A DNA stretch of 12,289 nt from Spirochaetaceae bacterium (GTDB taxonomy: Bacteria > Spirochaetota > Spirochaetia > Treponematales > Breznakiellaceae). The DNA lies in the NCBI GenBank assembly GCA_031284645.1, contig JAITXS010000041.1, positions 1 through 12,289 on the forward strand. The letters are read 5' to 3'. Shown in pieces: positions 5,916 through 12,289 of the stretch; within the stretch, counting starts at the first letter, position 1; every line of letters starts with the position of its first letter. The notes under the pieces are model-generated. The model worked only from the letters and a program-made list of their open reading frames with translations, was not told the origin of the DNA and searched no databases. The position numbers were made by a program, and so were the translations under genes.

Positions 5916-7154
5916 ATGATGTGTTTATTTCCGCTTTATATAGATCCGGGAACAGGGAGTCTGCTTTTTTCTGCGTTAATCGGTGCTGCCGCGACTTTGT
6001 ATTTTGTCGGACGTGCGCTTATCATAAAATTGAAAATGTTTTTTTCAGGCGGCAAGGTATCGGGAGTATCTTCGACTTACCCTTTTATTATTTACAATGA
6101 GGGCATCCAGTATTTTAATGTATTTAAACCCGTACTTGATGAATTTGAAAAACGGGAAATAGGACTTTTATTTCTGACAAGTGCGGAGGATGATCCGGTG
6201 TTTTCCGCCGGATACAAATATATAAAACCGGAATTTATCGGAGCAGGAAATAAAGCATTCGCCCGTCTTAACTTTCTTTGTGCCGATGTCGTGCTCATGA
6301 CAACGCCGGGCTTGAATGTCTACCAGCTGAAACGATCTAAAAATGTAAAACATTACGCTCATATACTGCACGCACCGTCGGACGCTACACTCTATCGCTT
6401 GTTTGGTATTGATTACTTTGACTCAATCCTGCAAAGCGGGGATTATCAGGCAAAAGATATCCGCCGCCTTGAAGTGATGCGGGGCATCCCTAAAAAAGAG
6501 CTTGTTACTGTCGGCTGCACCTATCTTGATGTCTATGCCGAAAAAATCAAACAAATTCAGCAGGAGGAGCATCATGCCTTTACGGTGCTTGTCTCTCCCT
6601 CTTGGGGGCCTTCCGCTTTGCTTGCAAAATACGGATCACGACTTCTTGATCCGCTTGTCAAAACAGGCTGGAGGATTATCGTGCGGCCTCATCCTCAGTC
6701 AAAAAAATCAGAAGGCGCGATACTTGATGGACTTACTGAAAAATACAAGGGAGTTTCTTCTCTGGAATGGGATTATCAGAGAGAAAATATTTTCGCGCTT
6801 GCAAAAGCGGATATCATGATTTCAGATTTTTCCGGTATTGTGTATGATTATGCGTTTCTGCGTGATAAACCGGTAATATATGTAAAACAGGGCATGGATC
6901 TTCGTCCGTATGATGCAGGTGATTTGGGAGACGATGCCTTAAATGAATTATGGCAATTCCGTGCTTTACAGGAAATAGGCATTGAGCTTAAAGAAGAAAT
7001 GTTCGCTTCCATCGGGGAGCTTATTCGGACGGTGACAGACAGCGCTCAATTGCGTGCATCCCGCGAGCGGGCAAAAGCGGAAAGCTGGATGTATCAGGGG
7101 GAAGCGGGCAGACGCGTTGCGGAATTTATGATTCACAAAAGGTTAAACGGCTAA
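5916..7154 (+). CDS. CDP-glycerol glycerophosphotransferase-like protein, membrane-anchored
   Basis: A protein of 412 residues (from ATG 5916) or 411 (ATG 5919) related to the TagB/TagF family, which moves glycerol phosphate from CDP-glycerol to a growing polymer or glycolipid. It begins with a membrane anchor holding a YIDPGTGSLL motif (residues 8-17) and a helix to about 40, a leader also seen on small membrane proteins. Family signs are HILHAPSDATLYRLFGIDYF (149-168), VSPSWGPSALLAKYG (226-240), VRPHP (256-260) and the C-terminal signature ISDFSGIVYDYAFLRDKPVIY (302-322). TagF enzymes have R-x-HP and SDYSS-type motifs there. The frame could start earlier at GTG 5874, but the extra residues are hydrophilic and would precede the anchor. 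GGGGGAG at 5896-5902 is 13 bases from the chosen ATG and better placed for a three-codon reading frame (see findings). The YidC-like gene follows after 58 bases, very likely in the same transcript. The actual substrate is not shown by sequence. Confidence 0.85.
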   Translation: MMCLFPLYIDPGTGSLLFSALIGAAATLYFVGRALIIKLKMFFSGGKVSGVSSTYPFIIYNEGIQYFNVFKPVLDEFEKREIGLLFLTSAEDDPVFSAGYKYIKPEFIGAGNKAFARLNFLCADVVLMTTPGLNVYQLKRSKNVKHYAHILHAPSDATLYRLFGIDYFDSILQSGDYQAKDIRRLEVMRGIPKKELVTVGCTYLDVYAEKIKQIQQEEHHAFTVLVSPSWGPSALLAKYGSRLLDPLVKTGWRIIVRPHPQSKKSEGAILDGLTEKYKGVSSLEWDYQRENIFALAKADIMISDFSGIVYDYAFLRDKPVIYVKQGMDLRPYDAGDLGDDALNELWQFRALQEIGIELKEEMFASIGELIRTVTDSAQLRASRERAKAESWMYQGEAGRRVAEFMIHKRLNG

Positions 7155-7212
7155 GCGTGTTGAAAATTCCGCTAAATGCAATTAATCCGGCCTGAATATC
7201 AACGGTGTTATC

Positions 7213-9912
7213 ATGATAATATTTAATATTCTTTGGACTATAGTTATCTATCCTATTATACAAATCATTGAATTTTCTTTTGTGTTTGTCCAGAAAATTT
7301 TTAAAGAGACCGGTGTATCAATTTTATTTGTCAGTATGGTAATAAGCACCTTGTGCCTGCCCCTGTATATTGTCGCCGATGGCTGGCAAAAAAATGAATT
7401 GAAAATTCAAAAAAAATTAAAGGCGGGAATTGACAAGATCAAAGCGGTATTTAAAGGTGATGAGCAATATATGATGCTTTCAACCTTTTACCGCCAGAAT
7501 CATTATCATCCGATTTACGCCCTGCGGAGTACGTTCGGACTTCTGGTTCAAATACCATTTTTTATTGCTGCGTATTTTTATCTTTCGCATTTAGAGGCAC
7601 TGCAAGGGGCGTCTTTTTTATTTCTCAATGATTTAAGCAAGCCGGACGCGCTTCTTTCGTTTGGTTCAATGAAGATAAATATTCTGCCTGTTGCAATGAC
7701 GCTTATAAACATTGCATCAGGTGCTTTATACACCAAAGGGCTTCAATTAAAAGATAAAATCCAACTCTATGCAATGGCTTTTGTGTTTCTGATACTGCTC
7801 TATGATTCCCCATCGGGTCTTGTTTTATATTGGACACTCAACAATGTTTTTTCTTTTTTTAAGAACTGCTATTTCCATATACAATCATCGTTAAAAAAAA
7901 CGTTTATTCTTACGTCTATATCATGTGTTGGTCTGTATTTTATATATTATTTGCTTGCTGTGATGAAAACAAATTTAAAGAGCAGGGCGCTTATAGCTAT
8001 TGTGTTCGCTCTGGTTATTCTGCTCTCCTGGGCCCTCTGCTTTGCCAAAAAAAAGGGAATAAAAGCGCCTGCATCACTATCTGAATCGCTTAAAACAATT
8101 TCATCAAACCAATTGACACTGCTGTTTTTTATTTCTTTTGCCGGACTTTGGATCTCGGCAGGTCTTTTTATACCCTCAATGCTTATTTCTTCCTCGCCGC
8201 AGGAGTTTTCGTATATTGACGAGTACACAAACCCCGCGTTTTTTATCTATAATTCAACGCTGCAATCCTTTGGTTTTTTTATCGTATGGGCATCTTGTCT
8301 GTATTTTCTTTTCCCAAAAAAAATAAAATACGCCTTTGCCTGTATAGGAGCTGCGGCTTTTTCAGGCGCGCTTTGTAATATGTTTCTCTTTCCGGGGGAC
8401 TACGGGATTATCAGCGTAGGTTTGGCTTTTGAGCGTGATCCCGAAATCAACACGGTTGATTCTGTAAAGAATATAGTGTTCCTCTGTATACCGCTTATTA
8501 TTGTACTGTTTCTCTTTATAAAAAAATGGAATAAATTACTCTCTGTTTTACTTTCACTCTCTTTGTTTTCTATTTTTATTTTTTCTCTTATCAATATTAT
8601 TTCGATTAACAAAGCCTTTAACACGGAATCAGTATATCACCACGGGAAATACGAACCGGCAGTCTCTCTTGAACCGATTCTTCACTTGTCAAAAACAGGA
8701 AGAAACACGATGGTTATCATGCTTGATCGTGCGGCAAGCGTGTTTATACCGTATATTTTCGAGGAAAGCCCCGGGCTTTTTCAGGATTATTCCGGTTTTG
8801 TATATTATAAAAATGCCGTATCATTTAACGGCTATACGAGGATGGGAGCGCCGCCGCTTTTCGGCGGATACGAATACACTCCCCTTGCCATAAACGCCCG
8901 TGATACGGTGCCTGTTGTGCAAAAACATAATGAATCGTTGCTGCTTATGCCGCGCCTTTTCTCGGAAGCCGATTATGAAGTTGTTGTAACGGATCCGCCT
9001 TACCCGAACTACAGTACTAAATATGATTTACGCCTTTATGAAGCCCTTCCCGATGTAAAAGCATATATCACTGATTCGGCCTATACAAAGCTATGGCTTA
9101 AAGAGCATGATTTTGCACTACCTTTGGAAAGCGATATATTAAAACGGAATATGTTTTTATACGGCCTCTTAAAAATTATTCCGCTTCCGTTCCGTGACGG
9201 TCTTTATATGCATGGTAACTGGTGTTCTTTTGTTGAAACAAGCGGCATTAATAATATGCTTAACGGTTATGCTGTGCTTGATTATTTACCGCGCCTGAGC
9301 GATTTTAATGCTCAGAAAGAGAACACTGTGCTGATTATGGTCAATAATACCACGCATGAATATTCGTTTTTTCAAGCCCCTGAATACCGGCCGGCTGTTT
9401 CGCCGACAAATTACGGGACAAGCCCGTTTAAAAAAGAGAAGGCGTATCATACCAACGCTGCCGCGATTAAACGTCTTGCGGATTATTTTCGTTATTTAAA
9501 AAACAACGGAGTCTATGATAACACACGCATCATTTTGGCTTCGGATCACGGGCCGGGCACAAATTATGTAAGCAATATAGGTCTTCCGTTTAACCTGGAT
9601 CATTTTAATCCTCTGTTACTGGTAAAAGATTTTAACAGCTCAGGTGATATGAAAACTGATATGACATTCATGTCAAACGCCGATGTGCCTTCCCTTGCGT
9701 TTGCCGGTCAAATTGAATCACCGCAAAATCCGTGGACAGGAAATATCATTAACTCCGATGCAAAAAAAGTGCCGCTGTATATTGCAATTTCAGGATCAAT
9801 TCATTTGGAGAATCCTGACGAAACGTCCTTTACCCTTGATCCGGCGCAAGATTATTATGTCCACGATAATATATTTAAACTTGACAACTGGCAAAAAGCT
9901 GATGAATATTAA
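7213..9912 (+). CDS. YidC/Oxa1-like module fused to an LtaS/EptA-like sulfatase-fold domain
   Basis: An 899-residue membrane protein with two parts. Residues about 1-220 match the YidC/Oxa1 insertase core: GVSILFVSMVISTLCLPLYI (34-53), a charged cytoplasmic hairpin (55-85), LLVQIPFFIAAYFYL (110-124) and SPSGLVLYWTLNNVFSFFKN (199-218). The arginine that sits in the YidC groove aligns with S45, so insertase activity is doubtful. About seven more membrane helices follow (roughly 230-251, 259-278, 300-325, 347-367, 371-393, 419-436, 441-464). From about 497 comes an alkaline-phosphatase-superfamily domain: metal ligand D505 (VIMLDR), likely nucleophile T542 (FNGYTRMGAP), H715 (NNTTHEYSFF), D778-H779 (ASDHGPG) and NADVPSLA (822-829). 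This layout is that of LtaS and EptA, which transfer phosphoglycerol or phosphoethanolamine from lipids outside the inner membrane. With the glycerophosphotransferase-like gene upstream, a role in a surface glycolipid is inferred. ATG 7213 is used although its Shine-Dalgarno is poor; an in-frame stop lies at 7183. Confidence 0.85.
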   Translation: MIIFNILWTIVIYPIIQIIEFSFVFVQKIFKETGVSILFVSMVISTLCLPLYIVADGWQKNELKIQKKLKAGIDKIKAVFKGDEQYMMLSTFYRQNHYHPIYALRSTFGLLVQIPFFIAAYFYLSHLEALQGASFLFLNDLSKPDALLSFGSMKINILPVAMTLINIASGALYTKGLQLKDKIQLYAMAFVFLILLYDSPSGLVLYWTLNNVFSFFKNCYFHIQSSLKKTFILTSISCVGLYFIYYLLAVMKTNLKSRALIAIVFALVILLSWALCFAKKKGIKAPASLSESLKTISSNQLTLLFFISFAGLWISAGLFIPSMLISSSPQEFSYIDEYTNPAFFIYNSTLQSFGFFIVWASCLYFLFPKKIKYAFACIGAAAFSGALCNMFLFPGDYGIISVGLAFERDPEINTVDSVKNIVFLCIPLIIVLFLFIKKWNKLLSVLLSLSLFSIFIFSLINIISINKAFNTESVYHHGKYEPAVSLEPILHLSKTGRNTMVIMLDRAASVFIPYIFEESPGLFQDYSGFVYYKNAVSFNGYTRMGAPPLFGGYEYTPLAINARDTVPVVQKHNESLLLMPRLFSEADYEVVVTDPPYPNYSTKYDLRLYEALPDVKAYITDSAYTKLWLKEHDFALPLESDILKRNMFLYGLLKIIPLPFRDGLYMHGNWCSFVETSGINNMLNGYAVLDYLPRLSDFNAQKENTVLIMVNNTTHEYSFFQAPEYRPAVSPTNYGTSPFKKEKAYHTNAAAIKRLADYFRYLKNNGVYDNTRIILASDHGPGTNYVSNIGLPFNLDHFNPLLLVKDFNSSGDMKTDMTFMSNADVPSLAFAGQIESPQNPWTGNIINSDAKKVPLYIAISGSIHLENPDETSFTLDPAQDYYVHDNIFKLDNWQKADEY

Positions 9913-9924
9913 TAGTATTAGTAC

Positions 9925-9958
9925 AGACTGCGCGGCCTCATCCGGCGGCCCTCAGTCT
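9925..9958. terminator. Possible bidirectional terminator between convergent genes
   Basis: AGACTG (9925-9930) pairs with CAGTCT (9953-9958), and inside it GGCC (9934-9937) pairs with GGCC (9947-9950). The hairpin begins 12 bases after the stop codon of the YidC/sulfatase-like gene and overlaps the stop codon of the SWIM gene on the other strand. No long T-tract follows on either side, so efficiency is uncertain. Confidence 0.4.
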
Positions 9959-11553
9959 ATATGATTATTCTTGCAAAAACGATCCAGTGTTTCCAGCATG
10001 GCCCTGCGGTTTTTGTATCCGGCCTTATACTGTTTTATCATGCTGAATACGACCGCCTCTCCGCCCTTGATCTCAAGCATCTTCCCCAATAATTTAACGA
10101 TATACTCATAAGCAGTTCTTCCGGTATTATTAGAAACGAACACATCAATTTCTTTTTTGAACAAAGATAAAGTTTCCTCGGGAAAAGGAACAGCAAGGAA
10201 ATTGTAGTATCTTTCTATACGCTCCGGTGTACTATGCTTTTTAATATAGAGCATCAAACGATTAAACTCGTTTTCACTTGCCAGTACCATCGCTACAGAA
10301 TCGTGAAATTTGTCATCTTTTTGGTAATGTTTGATAAGCTCTTCCGTTGCAAACTCCCAGTCACCGGCGGTAAAAGCACTCTTATAGATATCATAAAATT
10401 CTTCGTTAAAACGGAGCTCAAGAAACATAAAAGATAGTTTTTTGATACTCGGAATATCTTCTTCTTTCCGGGCAATTTCCAAAAGGAGTTTTTCCCACAT
10501 GGCGGGAGAGTGGTGCTCGTTATCGGCTGATAAAACAGCAAGGTAATCGTCTATGAGTTTTTTTGCTTCGCCGTACTTTTCCCGATTTATCAAGTTTTCG
10601 ACTACATCTCTGCGGAAGGATTCAATCTGCAGATTATCTTCCACCAGCTTCCATGCTCTCTCCTGATAACCACAGCTTTGATAAAAATCGATCTTTCGCC
10701 TTAATATTTTTTCCTCGTACCCTGAGCCTTTAATTCCATTGAGTAATGAATCCTGTAATGCGATAAATTCTTCCTGATTTACATCCCGTGCAAGCGGCAG
10801 CAATAGTTCATGAAATCCATCAAGCATACCCGCCGTTACATACTTCTCTTTTTTCATTTCGGATATACAATAGTCGTATAACTCTTTGGCATTTACACCG
10901 GAGGATCTTTTAAACGCGCTCTTTAAAATCTTAAACGGGTCGGATTGATAAGAGGAATCTATAGACTCAAGTTCCTCGCAATCCACCTTTTCTACCCAAG
11001 CCGCATACTCTTCAATGCATGCCTTGCAGAGCAGTATAGCTTCGTTATAATTTTCCTGTCCAAGGAAGCTGCGGGCTTTTTCAAGCCATTGATCCATAAA
11101 TTCAAGTGACAAGCCGTACTCGTAGTAATTTTCAAATTCGGGTTTTTCCGCGCTTAGTTCCTTGCGTATAATGCGGGAATAGCGGTTTTTATCATCGGTT
11201 TTTTTGTGTATGAATTCCAGTAAAACAGAACGTGCAAATTCGGGATTGTGTTCCGCCTGCCGCACAATAAAGTCGTATAACTCTTGTTGTGAAACACCGG
11301 ACAAAAGTTCCGCTGTCCCTATCGCCGGGGTTTTTTCCGAATTCCGGCTGCGCTCAATACATTTGTTTATCGCATCCTGTACAATGGAAATATGCTTACA
11401 CGGGGAAGCGCCGCTTGGACAGGTGCAGGAAAAGCGCACCGTTTTCTCTCTCTCGCTAACGATTTTAACCGTGTAGATACCGTAGTTCCCCTGATATTTT
11501 GCCTGCCAATTATCAGGAACAATTTCCTTAAGATCGATAATGCTGTTCTCCAT
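9952..11553 (-). CDS. SWIM zinc-finger protein with helical-repeat tail
   Basis: A 533-residue protein from ATG 11553, preceded by AGAGG four bases upstream; a TTG at 11574 could add seven residues. Near the N-terminus is a SWIM motif of form C-x-C-x6-C-x-H: FSCTCPSGASPCKH, with C43, C45, C52 and H54. SWIM fingers bind zinc and serve in DNA or protein contacts. The remaining 470 or so residues are charged and strongly helical, with repeated pairs resembling TPR/SEL-type units (for example DQWLEKARSFLGQENYNEAI near 152-171, then further helix pairs to the end). There is no signal peptide or membrane segment, so it should be cytoplasmic. No catalytic motif is visible. It is convergent with the operon at 5916-9912 and follows a nitroreductase scar on the same strand by 33 bases. 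Function is unknown; a scaffold or nucleic-acid-binding role is inferred. Confidence 0.85.
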   Translation of the reverse strand: MENSIIDLKEIVPDNWQAKYQGNYGIYTVKIVSEREKTVRFSCTCPSGASPCKHISIVQDAINKCIERSRNSEKTPAIGTAELLSGVSQQELYDFIVRQAEHNPEFARSVLLEFIHKKTDDKNRYSRIIRKELSAEKPEFENYYEYGLSLEFMDQWLEKARSFLGQENYNEAILLCKACIEEYAAWVEKVDCEELESIDSSYQSDPFKILKSAFKRSSGVNAKELYDYCISEMKKEKYVTAGMLDGFHELLLPLARDVNQEEFIALQDSLLNGIKGSGYEEKILRRKIDFYQSCGYQERAWKLVEDNLQIESFRRDVVENLINREKYGEAKKLIDDYLAVLSADNEHHSPAMWEKLLLEIARKEEDIPSIKKLSFMFLELRFNEEFYDIYKSAFTAGDWEFATEELIKHYQKDDKFHDSVAMVLASENEFNRLMLYIKKHSTPERIERYYNFLAVPFPEETLSLFKKEIDVFVSNNTGRTAYEYIVKLLGKMLEIKGGEAVVFSMIKQYKAGYKNRRAMLETLDRFCKNNHID

Positions 11554-11586
11554 TACACCTCTTTTTTCCGGCAACCTACATTGCCG

Positions 11587-11748
11587 CTATTTAATGCATG
11601 TAATTATTTCTTGCCCCCGTTGAGCAGCAATTATTTCATTGTTTTGTTTATAGCCAAGTACTATTGATGTATATGGTTTATATCCTTCCGGTCTATACGT
11701 TCTTGTGCTTCGTCTCTGTTTGATTATTCGTAATACTTCGTTTTCCAT
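11587..11748 (-). pseudogene. Nitroreductase remnant: N- and C-terminal ends joined in frame
   Basis: An open frame of 53 codons from ATG 11748 to TAG 11587. The first 21 residues (MENEVLRIIKQRRSTRTYRP, then E) match the start of nitroreductase-family flavoproteins, whose FMN-binding R-R-S-x-R box is plain. The next residues (GYKPYTSIVLGYK) match the far C-terminal end of the same family, where a G-Y-x-P-x-x-x-x-x-L-G-Y-K segment closes the chain. A whole enzyme is about 170-200 residues, so roughly 120-150 codons are missing between E21 and G22. The internal deletion kept the frame, the start codon and a natural stop. A GAAAGG site lies about 10 bases upstream. The product lacks the fold core and cannot be an active reductase; it may or may not be translated. 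Confidence 0.7.
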
Positions 11749-11760
11749 AAAAACAGCCTT

Positions 11761-11880
11761 TCAAACTATATTCAGGGTGCTTCCATCGCAGTCCGTGCCG
11801 CTTCTATGCTTGCAAATTCCACACTCATACTGCTACTTTACCATATCCGAGAGACTTTGACGATACTTATGTACTAAAGC
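11761..11880 (-). pseudogene. Decayed coding fragment with in-frame TAG
   Basis: Reading leftward from about 11880, one frame gives ALVHKYRQSLSDMVK, a TAG at 11833-11835, then QYECGICKHRSGTDCDGST and a TGA at 11761-11763. The part after the TAG has a C-x2-C pair and a third cysteine, like a small metal-binding peptide. I do not know the family. Upstream the frame dissolves into GGGTA repeats. It may be a broken gene with a CAG-to-TAG change, or coincidence. Confidence 0.25.
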
Positions 11881-11892
11881 CCCAATAAAGAA

Positions 11893-11936
11893 GGGTAGTA
11901 GGGAAGAATAGGGTAGGAGGGTTAAGGGTATAGGGG
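11893..11936 (+). repeat. G-quadruplex-type motif (six G-tracts)
   Basis: Six runs of three or four G with loops of 5, 7, 5, 4 and 4 bases, all variants of GGGTA. It fits the G3+N1-7 rule. It begins the repeat-rich part of the 540-base gene-free right end (11749-12289). Confidence 0.65.
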
Positions 11937-11962
11937 CTTGGATAATCAGAACTCCACCCCGC

Positions 11963-11979
11963 ATCCCGAAGCAAAGGGT
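11963..11979. repeat. Copy of the TACCC-GAAGCA-GGGTA hairpin word
   Basis: ATCCCGAAGCAAAGGGT, a variant of the word found reversed at 5622-5639 and again at 12028-12045. Confidence 0.5.
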
Positions 11980-12020
11980 CAGAAGAGTTGGGTACGGTAC
12001 AGGATTACTGGTAAAACCTA

Positions 12021-12053
12021 AACCCACTACCCCGAAGGAAGGGTAGTAGGGTT
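12021..12053. repeat. Imperfect inverted repeat (AACCC-A-CTACCC / GGGTAGTAGGGTT)
   Basis: The arms pair as CTACCC with GGGTAG and AACCC with GGGTT, with one bulged base, around the loop CGAAGGAA. This is the best-formed copy of the hairpin word, and its right arm merges into the G-tracts at 12041-12071. Confidence 0.6.
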
Positions 12054-12118
12054 CTGGGTTTAGGGTAGGGGCTTTCTGATAAAAGCTAAACCCTATTACC
12101 CCAGACCCATAACCCTAA
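12041..12118. repeat. G-tract array followed by C-tract array
   Basis: Five G-tracts at 12041-12071 (loops 5, 4, 4 and 2) meet the quadruplex rule on the plus strand. After the spacer around 12072-12087, C-tracts (AAACCCTATTACCCCAGACCC and on to 12116) meet the rule on the minus strand. The two halves can also pair imperfectly with each other as one large hairpin. Confidence 0.55.
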
Positions 12119-12137
12119 AGTAGGTATGTTTCAAATG

Positions 12138-12173
12138 AGATGTGCTAAAGGTCGCAGATGTGCTAAAGGTCGC
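12138..12173 (+). repeat. Two perfect tandem copies of an 18-bp unit
   Basis: AGATGTGCTAAAGGTCGC occurs twice with no gap. The unit is six codons long and lies in a 19-codon open frame (12126-12185), which would encode MFQMRCAKGRRCAKGRRDA. No proper Shine-Dalgarno is present. The remaining bases to 12289 hold only a small TCTAC/GTAGA inverted pair near 12249-12265. Confidence 0.7.
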
Positions 12174-12289
12174 CGTGATGCTTAAAAATAAAACCTAGCC
12201 GAAAAACAGGCGACTAAAAACTAAAAATCTAGCCCAAAATATAATAGGTCTACAGAAAGGTAGATCAGAATGGGGTTAGATATGCATAG

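Noticed and set aside
11833..12027. A 64-codon minus-strand frame
   Set aside because: Most of it is the translation of the GGGTA repeat array. Only the last 15 codons look coding-like and are reported as a decayed fragment.
11893..12118. CRISPR array
   Set aside because: The repeated words are short, overlapping and without unique spacers of constant length.

Overview
The window looks like an accessory region of a spirochaete chromosome, most probably a treponeme. This is inferred from protein style: a Big_2-repeat lipoprotein with a relaxed lipobox and a C-terminal 'VVGINSF' segment of the kind I associate with Treponema lipoprotein families, a YidC/sulfatase-type fusion protein, and moderately AT-rich DNA with C/G-tract intergenic repeats. 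No rRNA, tRNA or CRISPR array was seen.

Left block (about 1-4540): this looks like the integrase end of a mobile element. A small protein of unknown function (leftward) is divergent from topB, a mobile-element-style DNA topoisomerase III with a four-cysteine zinc finger at its C-terminus. Convergent to topB are a leftward excisionase-like HTH protein and a 456-aa tyrosine recombinase, translationally coupled. Two copies of a perfect 18-bp palindrome lie 71 bp apart at the topB/int junction; the second is inside the last codons of int. To the right of the excisionase gene is a very AT-rich stretch with nested inverted repeats and two direct TTGACTCACTA repeats, a plausible attachment or control region.

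Middle (4547-5518): a leftward lipoprotein with two bacterial Ig-like (Big_2) domains. Its C-terminus appears cut just after 'GINSF', right where the mobile-element-like DNA begins, so it may have been truncated by the insertion. Its upstream region holds CCCTA-type repeats with G-quadruplex potential, then a terminator-like hairpin.

Right block (5916-9912): a two-gene rightward operon. The first gene encodes a membrane-anchored CDP-glycerol glycerophosphotransferase-like enzyme. The second encodes an 899-residue hybrid: a YidC/Oxa1-like membrane module with the groove arginine replaced by serine, seven or so further membrane helices, and an alkaline-phosphatase/sulfatase-superfamily domain like LtaS or EptA. 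Together they suggest synthesis or decoration of a phosphoglycerol- or phosphoethanolamine-bearing cell-surface glycolipid.

Far right (9952-12289): a convergent SWIM zinc-finger protein with a long helical-repeat tail; then a 53-codon scar of a nitroreductase gene in which the N-terminal and C-terminal ends of the family are joined in frame; then decayed coding fragments, G-quadruplex-rich GGGTA repeats related to those near 5.6 kb, and an 18-bp tandem repeat. The strongest leads are the YidC-like/sulfatase-like operon, the palindrome pair at the int end, and the nitroreductase scar.
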